Source: DATEPR01 sp963780635
Lineage (GTDB): Bacteria; Actinomycetota; Actinomycetes; Mycobacteriales; Pseudonocardiaceae
NCBI GenBank assembly: GCA_963780635.1
Contig: CAWACW010000012.1
Location: forward strand, 1-64,000
DNA: 64,000 nucleotides
Direction: 5' to 3'
Below the pieces are notes generated by a model. That model saw only the letters and a list, made by a program, of their open reading frames with translations. It made no database searches and was not told the DNA's origin. Shown here piece after piece: positions 42,233-50,893 of this stretch. Each line of letters opens with the position of its first letter. Positions within the stretch are counted from its first letter, which is position 1. The position numbers and the translations under genes are program-made.

Positions 42233-42771
42233 GCGCGCTTGGCGGCCTCATCGCGCGCCGAGTACAGGTAACGCGACCAGGCCAGCCGCTCGTGCGCGGT
42301 GGCTGCCAGCTCCCACACACACTGCGTCGCACGGTGCTCACCGTGGTGCTCGACCAAGCCGAACGCGCCGTGGCCGGTGCGGCCGTAGCAGGTCTGCCAC
42401 ATCTCGTTCTCGTTGCGCCACGTGCACGGGATCAGGAAGTAGGTGTCCTCGCCGCAGCGGTGCAGGATGACGAACCCCAGCTCGTCGTGCAGGTCCAACC
42501 GGCCCGCGGCGGCTTCGCCACGCAGGAAGTCGCGGGCCTGGTCCTGGGTCTCGGGCAGGATCGCCACGTCCGGGGAGCGCACGTCGTACCACTTGAGGAA
42601 GCCGCCGGGCAGCGCGATGCCCCCGGCGGGGTCGACCTGCTTGGCGTGGTGGCGGTAGCCGGCGGCCACGTTGCCCAGCCCCGCCAGCTGAGCCGAGTCG
42701 GGCAGCAGCGGATCGGCGAGGCCGGCGTCCGCGACGGTCGTGTCGGCACCGGGGGCGGCGTTGGTTGCCAT
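42199..42771 (-). CDS. Conserved hypothetical protein, 190 aa
   Basis: No recognised domain. Starts MATNAAPGADTTVADAGLAD. Notable are three Trp-rich conserved-looking stretches (GGFLKWYDVRSPDVAIL, YFLIPCTWRNENEMWQTCYG, ATAHERLAWSRYLYSARDEA) and alternating hydrophobicity that suggests a compact soluble alpha/beta fold. No signal peptide or membrane helix. The strong codon bias supports a real gene. Confidence 0.7.
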   Translation of the reverse strand: MATNAAPGADTTVADAGLADPLLPDSAQLAGLGNVAAGYRHHAKQVDPAGGIALPGGFLKWYDVRSPDVAILPETQDQARDFLRGEAAAGRLDLHDELGFVILHRCGEDTYFLIPCTWRNENEMWQTCYGRTGHGAFGLVEHHGEHRATQCVWELAATAHERLAWSRYLYSARDEAAKRAYLLDVFTGEA

Positions 42772-42897
42772 GGGGGGACGTTAGTCCAACCGGGCGACGG
42801 GGCCGCGTTCGCCACCAGCGGACGCGGCCCCCGGAACACCGTCCGCCGGTGCAGCATTGATATCGGTGCAACGCTGTAATGACGTAATTGAGAGTAG

Positions 42898-43830
42898 GTG
42901 AGTGCCGTGCCGGACGACGAGTCGCCGCTGGACGCCTACTCGCGTGTCGTCGTCGCGGTCGCCCGGTCGGTCACCCCGCACGTGGCGGCCGTCCGGATGA
43001 GCCGCGGGGCCGGTTCCGCGGTGGTGTTCACCGATGACGGGTTCCTGCTGACCAACGCGCACGTCGTGGGCTCCGCCGGTGAGGGCACCGCTGTGTTCAG
43101 CGACGGCACCGAGACACGGTTCGACGTCGTCGGCGCGGACGCCCTGTCCGACCTGGCCGTGCTGCGTGCCCGGGGCCCGGCCCCCGGTGCGGCCATGCTC
43201 GGCAACGCCGACGATCTGGTCGTCGGGCAGCTCGTGGTCGCCGTGGGTAACCCGCTGGGTCTGGCCGGATCGGTCACCGCGGGTGTGGTGAGCGCCCTGG
43301 GCAGGGCCGTGCCGGTGGAGGCCGGGCGGACCAGCCGGGTGATCGAGGACGTGATCCAGACCGACGCCGCGCTCAACCCCGGCAACTCCGGCGGCGCGCT
43401 GGCCGACTCAGCCGGACGCGTGGTGGGCGTGAACACCGCTCTGGCCGGCATCGGGTTGGGGCTGGCCATTCCGATCAACCACACCACCAACCGGATCATC
43501 ACCACCCTGCTGTCCGACGGCCGGGTGCGCCGCGCCTATCTGGGTGTCATCGGCGTGCCCGCGCCACTGCCCGCGAGTGTCGCCGAACGCACCGGGCAGG
43601 CCGCGGGGCTGCGGCTGGTGCAGGTCGTGCCCGGCGGGCCGGCCGATCAGGCCGGGCTGCACGCCGGTGACCTGGTGCTCAGCGTCGCCCGCGCCACCGT
43701 GTCCGACGCGCAGGGCATCCAGCGGCAGCTGTTCGACGACGCGATCGGGGTGCCGCTGCCGCTGACCGTGCTGCGCAACGGCGCGATGGTCGACGTGTTC
43801 GCCACCCCCACCGAACTGACCACCGACTGA
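42898..43830 (+). CDS. Cytoplasmic HtrA-like serine protease (trypsin + PDZ)
   Basis: 310 aa, GTG start. The triad is His55 (LTNAHVVG), Asp85 (SDLAVLRA) and Ser164 (NPGNSGGAL). A PDZ domain occupies about residues 215-300 (GLRLVQVVPGGPADQAGLHA). It has no signal peptide and no membrane anchor, and an in-frame TAG immediately before the GTG rules out an N-terminal extension. So, unlike the usual actinobacterial HtrA proteins, it should act in the cytoplasm. Confidence 0.88.
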   Translation: MSAVPDDESPLDAYSRVVVAVARSVTPHVAAVRMSRGAGSAVVFTDDGFLLTNAHVVGSAGEGTAVFSDGTETRFDVVGADALSDLAVLRARGPAPGAAMLGNADDLVVGQLVVAVGNPLGLAGSVTAGVVSALGRAVPVEAGRTSRVIEDVIQTDAALNPGNSGGALADSAGRVVGVNTALAGIGLGLAIPINHTTNRIITTLLSDGRVRRAYLGVIGVPAPLPASVAERTGQAAGLRLVQVVPGGPADQAGLHAGDLVLSVARATVSDAQGIQRQLFDDAIGVPLPLTVLRNGAMVDVFATPTELTTD

Positions 43831-43840
43831 GGTCAGGTGC

Positions 43841-43861
43841 TGTCCGCGATGCCTGCGACAC
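43841..43861. promoter_or_regulatory. Operator-like element before the second WYL regulator
   Basis: TGTCC (43841-43845) and GACAC (43857-43861) have the same spacing as the perfect inverted repeat before the paralogous regulator at 8538-8559, with one base changed next to the second half-site. It ends eight bases before the start codon. Confidence 0.45.
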
Positions 43862-43868
43862 TGCGGGC

Positions 43869-44834
43869 ATGCTGGAGACCTCGGCGCGGCTGCTGCGACT
43901 GCTGTCGCTGCTGCAGACCCGCAAGGAATGGTCGGGCGGGGACCTGGCGCAGCGGCTGGGCGTGACCGGCCGGACCGTGCGCCGCGACGTGGACAAGCTG
44001 CGCAGCCTCGGTTACCCGGTGCACGCCACCGCGGGTGTCGCGGGCGGCTACCAGCTCGGTGCCGGGGCCGCGCTGCCGCCGCTGCTGCTCGACGACGACG
44101 AGGCCGTCGCGGTCGCCATCGGGCTGCGTACCGCCACCGCCGGCGCGGTCACCGGTATCGAGGAGACGTCGGTGCGGGCGTTGGCCAAGCTGGAACAGGT
44201 CCTGCCGCACCGGCTGCGCCGCCGCATCGGCGCGCTGCAGGACTACGCGGTGCGCATCAGCGTCGAAGGTGGCCCCACGGTCGACTCGGAGGTGCTCACC
44301 GCGCTGGCCAACGCGTGCCGCGACCACGAGCAGCTGCGCTTCGACTACCTCGACCACCACGACGCCACCAGCGTGCGGATCACCGAGCCGCACCGGCTGG
44401 TCAACTGGGGCCGCCGCTGGTATCTGGTCGCGTGGGACGTCGAGCGCGCCGACTGGCGCACGTTCCGGGTGGACCGGCTCACCCCGAGGGTGCCGACGGG
44501 GCCGCGGTTCGCGCCGCGCGAACTGCCCGGCGGGGACGTGTCCGAGTACGTGTCCCGCGGGGTGTCCTCGGCGGCGTGGCGCCACCGCGCCCGGATCACC
44601 GTGCACGCGCCCGCGTCCGTGGTCACCGAGCGGATCAACCCGGCCGTCGGGCTCGTCGAGGCCGTCGACGAGCACCGCTGCGTGCTGATCACCGGCTCCA
44701 GTTCGATGGACAGCATGATCGTGCACCTCGGCCTGCTGGACCTGGACTTCGAGGTGACCGAGCCACCGGAGCTGGTCGAGCGGGTGCGAGTACTGGCCGA
44801 GCGCTACCGGCGGGCTGTCACGCAGGCGCCCTGA
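43869..44834 (+). CDS. YafY-family transcriptional regulator (HTH-11 + WYL)
   Basis: 321 aa (MLETSARLLRLLSLLQTRKE). HTH: RLGVTGRTVRRDVDKLRSLGY; WYL domain near 180 with RWYLVAWDVERADWRTFRVD; C-terminal WCX domain with MDSMIVHLGLLDLDFEV. Sister of the regulator at 8585. The last 17 bases overlap the converging membrane-protein gene. The target is not evident from its neighbours. Confidence 0.9.
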   Translation: MLETSARLLRLLSLLQTRKEWSGGDLAQRLGVTGRTVRRDVDKLRSLGYPVHATAGVAGGYQLGAGAALPPLLLDDDEAVAVAIGLRTATAGAVTGIEETSVRALAKLEQVLPHRLRRRIGALQDYAVRISVEGGPTVDSEVLTALANACRDHEQLRFDYLDHHDATSVRITEPHRLVNWGRRWYLVAWDVERADWRTFRVDRLTPRVPTGPRFAPRELPGGDVSEYVSRGVSSAAWRHRARITVHAPASVVTERINPAVGLVEAVDEHRCVLITGSSSMDSMIVHLGLLDLDFEVTEPPELVERVRVLAERYRRAVTQAP

Positions 44835-45441
44835 CCAGCCGCCTGCCCAGCGCGCAACCCGCCCACCGCACCAGCAGCGTGGCCAGTACGAATCCGATCG
44901 CGACCCCGATGATGCCGATCAGCGCGTGGCCGTAGCCCTGCGGGCGCGGATCCAGGAAGGGGTATGGATACCAGTCCACGAGCCGGCCGCGGATCAGCGT
45001 GTACGCCAGGTACAGCAACGGGAACGCCAGCCACCACGACACCCGCCGCAGCGGCATCGGCGTGACCGGCGGTACGAACAGCCAGTCGAGCACCACCACG
45101 ATCGGCATCACCTGGTGCACGACCGCGTTCACCCACGGCTCGGTGCCAGCGCCCTCGATGCCCGACAGCAGCAGCGCGTACACCACGCCCGTGACCAGCA
45201 GGTACAGCACGACGGCGCCGCGCAGTACCTCCGGTGGGCTGGGGCGGCCGATCATCACCAGCACTCCGCCCCACGCGAACACGAGGACGCCGAGGATGTT
45301 GCTCTGGATGGTGAAGAAGCTGAAGAAGTCGGCCAGTCTTCTGCCCTGCGCGGCGACGATATGGGCCTGCCAGCCCAGCGCCACCGCGGCCAGGGCGGCG
45401 AGCCCGATCCGGTAGGCGGCCACCAGCCGCAGCTTCAGCAC
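44818..45441 (-). CDS. Pr6Pr family membrane protein
   Basis: 207 aa, about six membrane helices. FFSFFTIQSNILGVLVFAWG, VNAVVHQVMPIVVVLDWL and YPYPFLDPRPQGY are the hallmarks of the family, which is common in actinobacteria and has no established function. Seven bases separate it from the protease gene upstream on the same strand, so they may be co-transcribed. Confidence 0.85.
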   Translation of the reverse strand: MLKLRLVAAYRIGLAALAAVALGWQAHIVAAQGRRLADFFSFFTIQSNILGVLVFAWGGVLVMIGRPSPPEVLRGAVVLYLLVTGVVYALLLSGIEGAGTEPWVNAVVHQVMPIVVVLDWLFVPPVTPMPLRRVSWWLAFPLLYLAYTLIRGRLVDWYPYPFLDPRPQGYGHALIGIIGVAIGFVLATLLVRWAGCALGRRLVRAPA

Positions 45442-45448
45442 CCGCGAC

Positions 45449-46513
45449 TCAGTTGATCCGGCCGAGGGTGACGTTGGCCGTGGACTGGGTGCCGTCCGGT
45501 GTGACCAACTGCACCTTGACCTGCTGGCCTGGTCGCAGCGTGGCGAGGACCTGGCTCAGCACGTCCGTCGAGGGTGTCGGCTCACCGTTCACCGAGATGA
45601 TCACCGAGCCTGCCTCGATGCCCGCCTTCGCCGCCGGACCACCCGGGGTTACCGCCACGACGCCCACACCGGCCGGCTGCAGGTTCTCACCCAGCACGCT
45701 GCGGGCCTCGATGCCCAGCGCCGCCCGCCCGGTCGTGCCGACCGAGCCGCTCTTGATCAGCTGCTGGGCGATCCTGGTCGCGGTGTCGCTGGGGATGGCG
45801 AACCCGATGCCTGGTGCGGCGCTGCCCAGTTCGGGGTCGACGGCGGCGAGTGTCGGGATGCCGATCACCTGACCGGACATGTCGACCAGGGCGCCGCCGC
45901 TGTTGCCGGGGTTGATCGCGGCGGAGGTCTGCACGGCGTCGGTGATCGTGGCGCCGGGGGAGCCCTGCCCGGTGGGTTCGCCCACGGTCCGCCCGACCGC
46001 CGACACGATGCCGTCGGTGACGCTCGCCGAGAGCCCCAGCGGGTTGCCCATCGCCAGCACCAGCTGGCCCACCCTCAGCTTCGTCGAGTCACCGAAGTTC
46101 GCCGGGTGCAGCACTTTCGCGTCGGCGACCTTGATCACCGCGAGGTCGCTCGCCGGGTAGGTGCCGACCAGCGTCGCGGCCAGCTGCGGACCGCCCGTCG
46201 GCAGCGTCACCTGGAACGTCGTCGCGTCGCCCACGACGTGGTCGTTGGTGATGATGTCGCCCTTGGTGTCGTAGACGACACCTGAGCCCAGTCCGGTCGA
46301 CGTGTTGATCTGCACCACCGAGGGCAGTACCCGGTTGACGACGCTCTCGTAGTTGTCCTGCTGCTGCGCCACGCCGCTGGGCACCGGGAGGGCCGCCGAG
46401 CTGCCGGCCGCGGCGGCACCGGTCGTGGCGCCGCTGGTGCAACCAGCGAGCACCACCGCGACCGTCGCCAGCCCCAACCCGGCCGCTGCCGGCAATCGTG
46501 TGTCGCGTCGCAT
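45449..46513 (-). CDS. Secreted lipoprotein HtrA-like serine protease
   Basis: 354 aa from ATG 46513. The signal MRRDTRLPAAAGLGLATVAV ends with the lipobox VLAGC, so the mature enzyme is anchored outside by Cys25. The triad is in ITNDHVVG (His), ASDLAVIKV (Asp) and NPGNSGGAL (Ser). The C-terminal PDZ domain covers about residues 265-345 (VAVTPGGPAAKAGIEAGSVI). It belongs to the DegP/PepD-type quality-control proteases. Longer reading frames upstream cross into the divergent prs-like gene and were rejected. Confidence 0.9.
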   Translation of the reverse strand: MRRDTRLPAAAGLGLATVAVVLAGCTSGATTGAAAAGSSAALPVPSGVAQQQDNYESVVNRVLPSVVQINTSTGLGSGVVYDTKGDIITNDHVVGDATTFQVTLPTGGPQLAATLVGTYPASDLAVIKVADAKVLHPANFGDSTKLRVGQLVLAMGNPLGLSASVTDGIVSAVGRTVGEPTGQGSPGATITDAVQTSAAINPGNSGGALVDMSGQVIGIPTLAAVDPELGSAAPGIGFAIPSDTATRIAQQLIKSGSVGTTGRAALGIEARSVLGENLQPAGVGVVAVTPGGPAAKAGIEAGSVIISVNGEPTPSTDVLSQVLATLRPGQQVKVQLVTPDGTQSTANVTLGRIN

Positions 46514-46604
46514 GGCGCACACCGTAAGCGCGCGCGCCGGTACCCGCTGGGTGACGGGACCGGTCAAAACGGAGCTCCGAGCAGGCGCCCTGTAGCGTTC
46601 GGCC

Positions 46605-47546
46605 GTGCGTGACATCGCGGCGTTCAGCGGCAGTGCCCACCCCGAGCTGGCGATCGAGATCTGCGCGCATCTGGGGGTGCCGCTGCTGCCGGTGGACGTG
46701 CGGCGGTTCGCCAACGACTGTCTCGAGGTGCAGCTGCGGGCCAACTGCCGGGAACGGGACGTGTTCCTCATCCAGCCGCTCGTCGCGCCCGTCCAGGAGA
46801 ACCTGGTGGAGCTGCTGCTGATGTTGGATGCCGCGCGCGGCGCGTCGGCCGCCCGGACCACCGTGGTGATGCCGCACTACGCCTATGCGCGCTCGGACAA
46901 GAAGGACGCGCCCCGGATCTCCATCGGCGGGCGGCTGGTCGCCGACCTGCTCGTGACCGCCGGCGCCAGCCGGGTGCTCACCATGACTCTGCATTCGCCG
47001 CAGGTGCACGGGTTCTTCAGCGTCCCGGTCGACCATCTCAACGCGCTGCGTGAACTGGCCGCCCACTTCGGCCGCTACGACCTGTCCAACGCCGTGGTCG
47101 TGTCGCCCGATCTGGGCTACGCCAAGCAGGCCGCCGCGTTCGCACGGCTGCTCGGCGTGCCGGTGGCGTTCGGCGCGAAGCAGCGCCAGTCCGACGACAG
47201 CGTCACCATCAGCTCGGTGATCGGTGAGGTCGCCGGGCGGGACGTGATCGTGCTGGACGACGAGATCGCCCGCGGCACCACGGTGCTCGAACTGCTGGAG
47301 CGGCTGCGGGAACGGGACGTGCGGTCGGTGCGTGTCGCGTGCACGCACGGCCTGTTCGCCGACGGTGCCCTGCAACGGCTCAGCGCGCAGGAAGATGTGC
47401 TGGAGATCGTGTGCACCAACACCGTCCCGGTGCCGCTGGCCGAATGCACGGAGAAGACGCGGGTGCTGTCGGTGGCGCCGATGCTGGCCGAGGCGATCCG
47501 GCGCATCCACCACGGCGAGTCGGTCAGCGCCCTGTTCGTGAACTAG
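46605..47546 (+). CDS. Ribose-phosphate pyrophosphokinase homologue
   Basis: 313 aa, GTG start. The two type I phosphoribosyltransferase halves are present: FSGSAHPELAIEICAHLG, YARSDKKDAPRISIGG, TMTLHSPQVHGFF and the PRPP loop VIVLDDEIARGTT. Canonical enzymes have 'DDMIDTGGT' in that loop and 'KRR' in the flexible catalytic loop; here the latter reads AKQRQS, keeping Lys and the Arg two positions on. So it is a divergent, possibly class III-like PRPP synthetase rather than the housekeeping enzyme. Confidence 0.87.
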   Translation: MRDIAAFSGSAHPELAIEICAHLGVPLLPVDVRRFANDCLEVQLRANCRERDVFLIQPLVAPVQENLVELLLMLDAARGASAARTTVVMPHYAYARSDKKDAPRISIGGRLVADLLVTAGASRVLTMTLHSPQVHGFFSVPVDHLNALRELAAHFGRYDLSNAVVVSPDLGYAKQAAAFARLLGVPVAFGAKQRQSDDSVTISSVIGEVAGRDVIVLDDEIARGTTVLELLERLRERDVRSVRVACTHGLFADGALQRLSAQEDVLEIVCTNTVPVPLAECTEKTRVLSVAPMLAEAIRRIHHGESVSALFVN

Positions 47547-47733
47547 CCCCACCCATTGCCGCGTGGTCAAGGATCCGGTGGCGATGTCAAGGGGCCTCGG
47601 CGAGCGCTTCGACATCTCCGGGTGTCGATCAGCGTCCGGCGATCGGCACCCAGAGTGATCCTCGACAGCGTGTCCGGGCGTCCCTGACCAGCTTGACAAC
47701 GAACCTCAGCGGCATGGGAACTAGCCGGCTCGG

Positions 47734-49056
47734 CTACCGGGACAGGAATTCGTCCAGCACCCGCACCCCGAAGCCCAGGCCCGCGATCGGGACCCGTTCG
47801 TCGACGCCGTGGGCCATCGCCCAGTAGTCGTAGCCGGGTGGCACCCACAGCGGCGCGAAGCCGTAGCAGGCCATGCCGAGCTGGCTGAACGGTTTGGCGT
47901 CGGTGCCGCCGCCCATGCAGAAGGGCACCACGACCGCGTCCGGGTCCTGGGCACGCAGCGCGTCACCGAGCGCGCTGAACCACGGGGTGTCGATCGGTGC
48001 GGCGACCGGCGACTGGTTCGCCACGAACTCGCGGGTGATGCCCGGTCCGAGCAGCTCGTCGATGGTGGCCAGCACCTCGTCCTCGGTGCCGGGCAGTACC
48101 CGCACGTCGACCTCGGCGACCGCCTGCGAGGGCACGACGTTGACCTTCGAGCCCGCGCGCAGCACGGTCGGGGTGGCGCTGGCCCTGATGGTGTTCTCCA
48201 CCAGCCGGGCCGCCGCGCCCAGCTTCTCGACCGAGCCGTCGACATCGGCCAGGTCCAGATCGGTGCCCAGGGCCGCGCTGGTCTGTCGCAGGAACGCCAG
48301 CACCGGCGGGGTCAACCGGATCGGCCACTCGTACTCGGCGATCCGGTGCAGGGCGCCGACCAGCCTGGTCACCGGGTTGTCCGGGTTACGGCGAGACGCG
48401 TGCCCGGCGCGGCCGTGCGCGGTCAGGCGCAGGTGCGCGGTGCCGCGTTCGGCGGTGGCCACCGGGTAGAGGCGGATGCCGTCCGCGTAGTGGGTGACCG
48501 CGCCGGTCTCGCTGATCGCGACCTCGCAGCCGGCGAACAGCTCGGCGTGCTCCTCGACCAGCCACTGGGCGCCGTCGACGGCCGAATCCTCCTCGTCGGC
48601 GACGAAGGCGACCACGATGTCGCGCCGCGGCCGCCGGCCGGTGACCGTCCACTCGCGCAGCATGGTCAGGATCGTGGCGCACATGTCCTTCATGTCGGTG
48701 GCGCCGCGACCCCACACGTAGCCGTCGCGGATCTCACCGGCGAAGGGCGGTACCGACCAGTCCTCCGCGTCGGCGGGCACCACGTCCAGGTGGGCCTGCA
48801 CCAGCACGGCGGGCAACGTCGGGTCGCTGCCGCGGATGCGGCCCACCACGTTGCCCCGCCCCGGGCTGCGTTCGAGCAGCACGGGGTTCGCGCCCGCGTC
48901 GTCGAGCAGTTCGCCGATGAACTCGGCGGCGGCGCGTTCACCCGCCGACTCGCCGCCGCCCCAGTTCGTGGTGTCGAACCGGATCAGCCGCGCGCACAGT
49001 TGCGCCGCGTACTCCGCGGTCGCGTCGACGACACCGGGCAGGACGTGCTCAGCCAT
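47734..49056 (-). CDS. M20/M28 family peptidase
   Basis: 440 aa. Metal-binding motifs: QAHLDVVPADAEDW (first His and Asp), GATDMKDM, ADEEDSAVDGAQW (Glu-Glu) and GGGTDAKPF with a C-terminal His in YWAMAHGVDERV. Its ATG overlaps the stop of the M55 gene by eight bases, so both are made together. The partner being a D-aminopeptidase suggests degradation of peptides or cell-wall-derived dipeptides. Paralogue of the gene at 499. Confidence 0.92.
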   Translation of the reverse strand: MAEHVLPGVVDATAEYAAQLCARLIRFDTTNWGGGESAGERAAAEFIGELLDDAGANPVLLERSPGRGNVVGRIRGSDPTLPAVLVQAHLDVVPADAEDWSVPPFAGEIRDGYVWGRGATDMKDMCATILTMLREWTVTGRRPRRDIVVAFVADEEDSAVDGAQWLVEEHAELFAGCEVAISETGAVTHYADGIRLYPVATAERGTAHLRLTAHGRAGHASRRNPDNPVTRLVGALHRIAEYEWPIRLTPPVLAFLRQTSAALGTDLDLADVDGSVEKLGAAARLVENTIRASATPTVLRAGSKVNVVPSQAVAEVDVRVLPGTEDEVLATIDELLGPGITREFVANQSPVAAPIDTPWFSALGDALRAQDPDAVVVPFCMGGGTDAKPFSQLGMACYGFAPLWVPPGYDYWAMAHGVDERVPIAGLGFGVRVLDEFLSR

Positions 49057-49876
49057 ACGCTGCCTCGATAGCGCCGGCCGCGATCGCCGTGACGACCTTG
49101 AAGGCCTGCATCGCGTCGGTCATGGTGGCCGCGTCGAAGCCGACCGTGCGGACCCCGACCTGCGACACCGTAGGCACGATCGCGGTGGCCTGCGCCAAGT
49201 GTGTCGCGTCGAACTCCACCTCGATCCGGTGCGGCCCGGACACCGCGTCGCCACGGCCGGCGCGGTGCATGGCCGCGGTGGCCGCCTCGGTGATCCACTC
49301 CGCGGTCACCGCCGGTGCGGCGCAGATCGCGGCATAGCGGCTCACGCACTCCTTGACCGCGACCCGGCGCGCGTCCGGCGCGTAGCCGACGGAGTCCTCA
49401 CAGGCCCGGTCGTCGCCGGTCACCAGCAGCACCGGCACCCCGTACTCGGCGGCCAGCGCCGCGTTCAGGGTGCCCTCGCCGGCCGGTTCGCCGTCCAGCC
49501 ACACCCCGACGATCGAGTTCGCCAGATACGTGTGCGCCAGCACGCCGTCGGTGCCCGCGCCCGCGTGGTAGCCGAGGAACACCACACCGTCCACGCCGCT
49601 GTCCACGCCCTGCATCATCGACAGCGGTTTGTGCTTGCCGGTGAGCAGCCGCGCACCCGGATCGAGGTCCTCCAACAGCAGGTTGCGCTGCGTCGAGTGG
49701 GCCTCGTTGACCAGGACGTCGGTGGCACCACCGGCCTGCAGGCCGCGCACGCAGGCGTTGACGTCGCCGGTGAACATCCGCCGGAACCGTTGCCACTGCT
49801 CGGTGCCCGGGGTGACGTCGTCGGTCCACGTGACACCCGTGGCGCCTTCCATGTCCGCTGAAATCATGATCCGCAC
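49049..49876 (-). CDS. M55 family D-aminopeptidase (DppA-like)
   Basis: 275 aa, GTG start. MRIMISADMEGATGVTW carries zinc ligands Asp8 and Glu10. His60 (NEAHSTQRN), His104 (FLGYHAGAG) and His115 complete the active site, with the same numbering as Bacillus DppA. DppA removes D-Ala from D-Ala-containing dipeptides in a decameric ring. The length and motifs fit full activity. First gene of the M55-M20 operon. Confidence 0.92.
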   Translation of the reverse strand: MRIMISADMEGATGVTWTDDVTPGTEQWQRFRRMFTGDVNACVRGLQAGGATDVLVNEAHSTQRNLLLEDLDPGARLLTGKHKPLSMMQGVDSGVDGVVFLGYHAGAGTDGVLAHTYLANSIVGVWLDGEPAGEGTLNAALAAEYGVPVLLVTGDDRACEDSVGYAPDARRVAVKECVSRYAAICAAPAVTAEWITEAATAAMHRAGRGDAVSGPHRIEVEFDATHLAQATAIVPTVSQVGVRTVGFDAATMTDAMQAFKVVTAIAAGAIEAAYG

Positions 49877-49991
49877 GGGTTACCACGTTACTTCTTGGCA
49901 CCAAACGGGACAGTCGCCGACCTGGTTGCGCTGCGGGTGGTTACTTGCCCCCCACCACTGAATAACGACGTGGTGGAGCGACGTATTGGTG

Positions 49992-50273
49992 ATGTCACCC
50001 GAGCCGTTCCTGGCCGGGTTCGCGTCCGGCACCGACATCGGCCGCGCGATGTATGAGTTCCTGACCACGTCCTCACCCAGGACGAGGCAGTTCGTGAAAC
50101 TCGCCGCGGACAGGCACACTGGCGCCGCGCCCCGAAGATCGCCGGGGCCGGACGTCGTGCACTTCGACGACGCCACGATCACGACGTTGTGCACATACCG
50201 ACCGGTCGGTACCATCCAGCCGTGGCTGAGCGGCGGATCGACGCGGTGGTGTTCGACTTCGGTGGGGTGCTGA
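49992..50273 (+). CDS. Possible small hypothetical protein (93 aa)
   Basis: ATG 49992 (MSPEPFLAGFASGTDIGRAM). The first 60 codons end almost entirely in G or C, unlike ordinary intergenic DNA. No family is recognised. The end overlaps the HAD gene start by about 50 bases in another frame, so the true end or the HAD start may be misjudged. The rest of the 345-base gap shows only promoter-length DNA. Confidence 0.35.
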   Translation: MSPEPFLAGFASGTDIGRAMYEFLTTSSPRTRQFVKLAADRHTGAAPRRSPGPDVVHFDDATITTLCTYRPVGTIQPWLSGGSTRWCSTSVGC

Positions 50274-50893
50274 CCGCTCCGGTGGCCTCCTCCACACATG
50301 GCTGGCTGGCCGAGGAGGGCATCACCGAGGACAGCTTCCGGACGGCGATGCGCGAGTGGCTCGTCGGCGCGGGCGCCGAGGGTTCGCCGGTGCATCGGCT
50401 GGAGACCGGCGAGCTGTCCGGGGCGGACTTCGAGCGTGAACTGGCCGCCCGGCTGGTCACCTCGACCGGGACGCCGATCACGGCCGAGGGGCTGCTCACC
50501 CGCATGTTCGCGCTCATGCATCCGGACACCGCGATGCTCGCCCTGGTCGCGGAGCTGCGCGCGGCCGGGGTGCGCGTGGGTCTGCTGTCCAACAGCTGGG
50601 CCAACAACTATCCCGACGACGTGCTGGCCTTGTGCGATCCGGTGGTGATCAGCGGCGAAGTCGGGTTGCGCAAGCCCGATCGGCGGATCTACGAACTGTT
50701 GCTGGAGCGCCTCGGGCTGCCCGCCGACCGGATAGCGTTCATCGACGACGTGCCGCCCAACGTCGCCGCGGCCCACGAGCTGGGCATCCACGCCGTGCGG
50801 CACGTGGACGCCGCGACGACCAGGGCGGCGCTGCTGCCGCTGGTGCCCGATCTGCCGGCAGTGGCGCCGACACCAGGGGATGTGACCGCATGA
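50222..50893 (+). CDS. HAD-IA family hydrolase (ACAD10 HAD-domain type)
   Basis: 223 aa from GTG 50222; the in-frame ATG at 50189 adds 11 residues. Motif I is VVFDFGGVLTA, the form in which the second Asp is Gly; motif II is GLLSNSWANNY; KPDRRIYELLLERL holds the Lys; FIDDVPPNVAAAHELG is motif IV. This is the soluble-epoxide-hydrolase N-terminal-like subfamily found at the N-terminus of vertebrate ACAD10. Its stop overlaps the kinase gene by four bases. Confidence 0.9.
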   Translation: MAERRIDAVVFDFGGVLTAPVASSTHGWLAEEGITEDSFRTAMREWLVGAGAEGSPVHRLETGELSGADFERELAARLVTSTGTPITAEGLLTRMFALMHPDTAMLALVAELRAAGVRVGLLSNSWANNYPDDVLALCDPVVISGEVGLRKPDRRIYELLLERLGLPADRIAFIDDVPPNVAAAHELGIHAVRHVDAATTRAALLPLVPDLPAVAPTPGDVTA

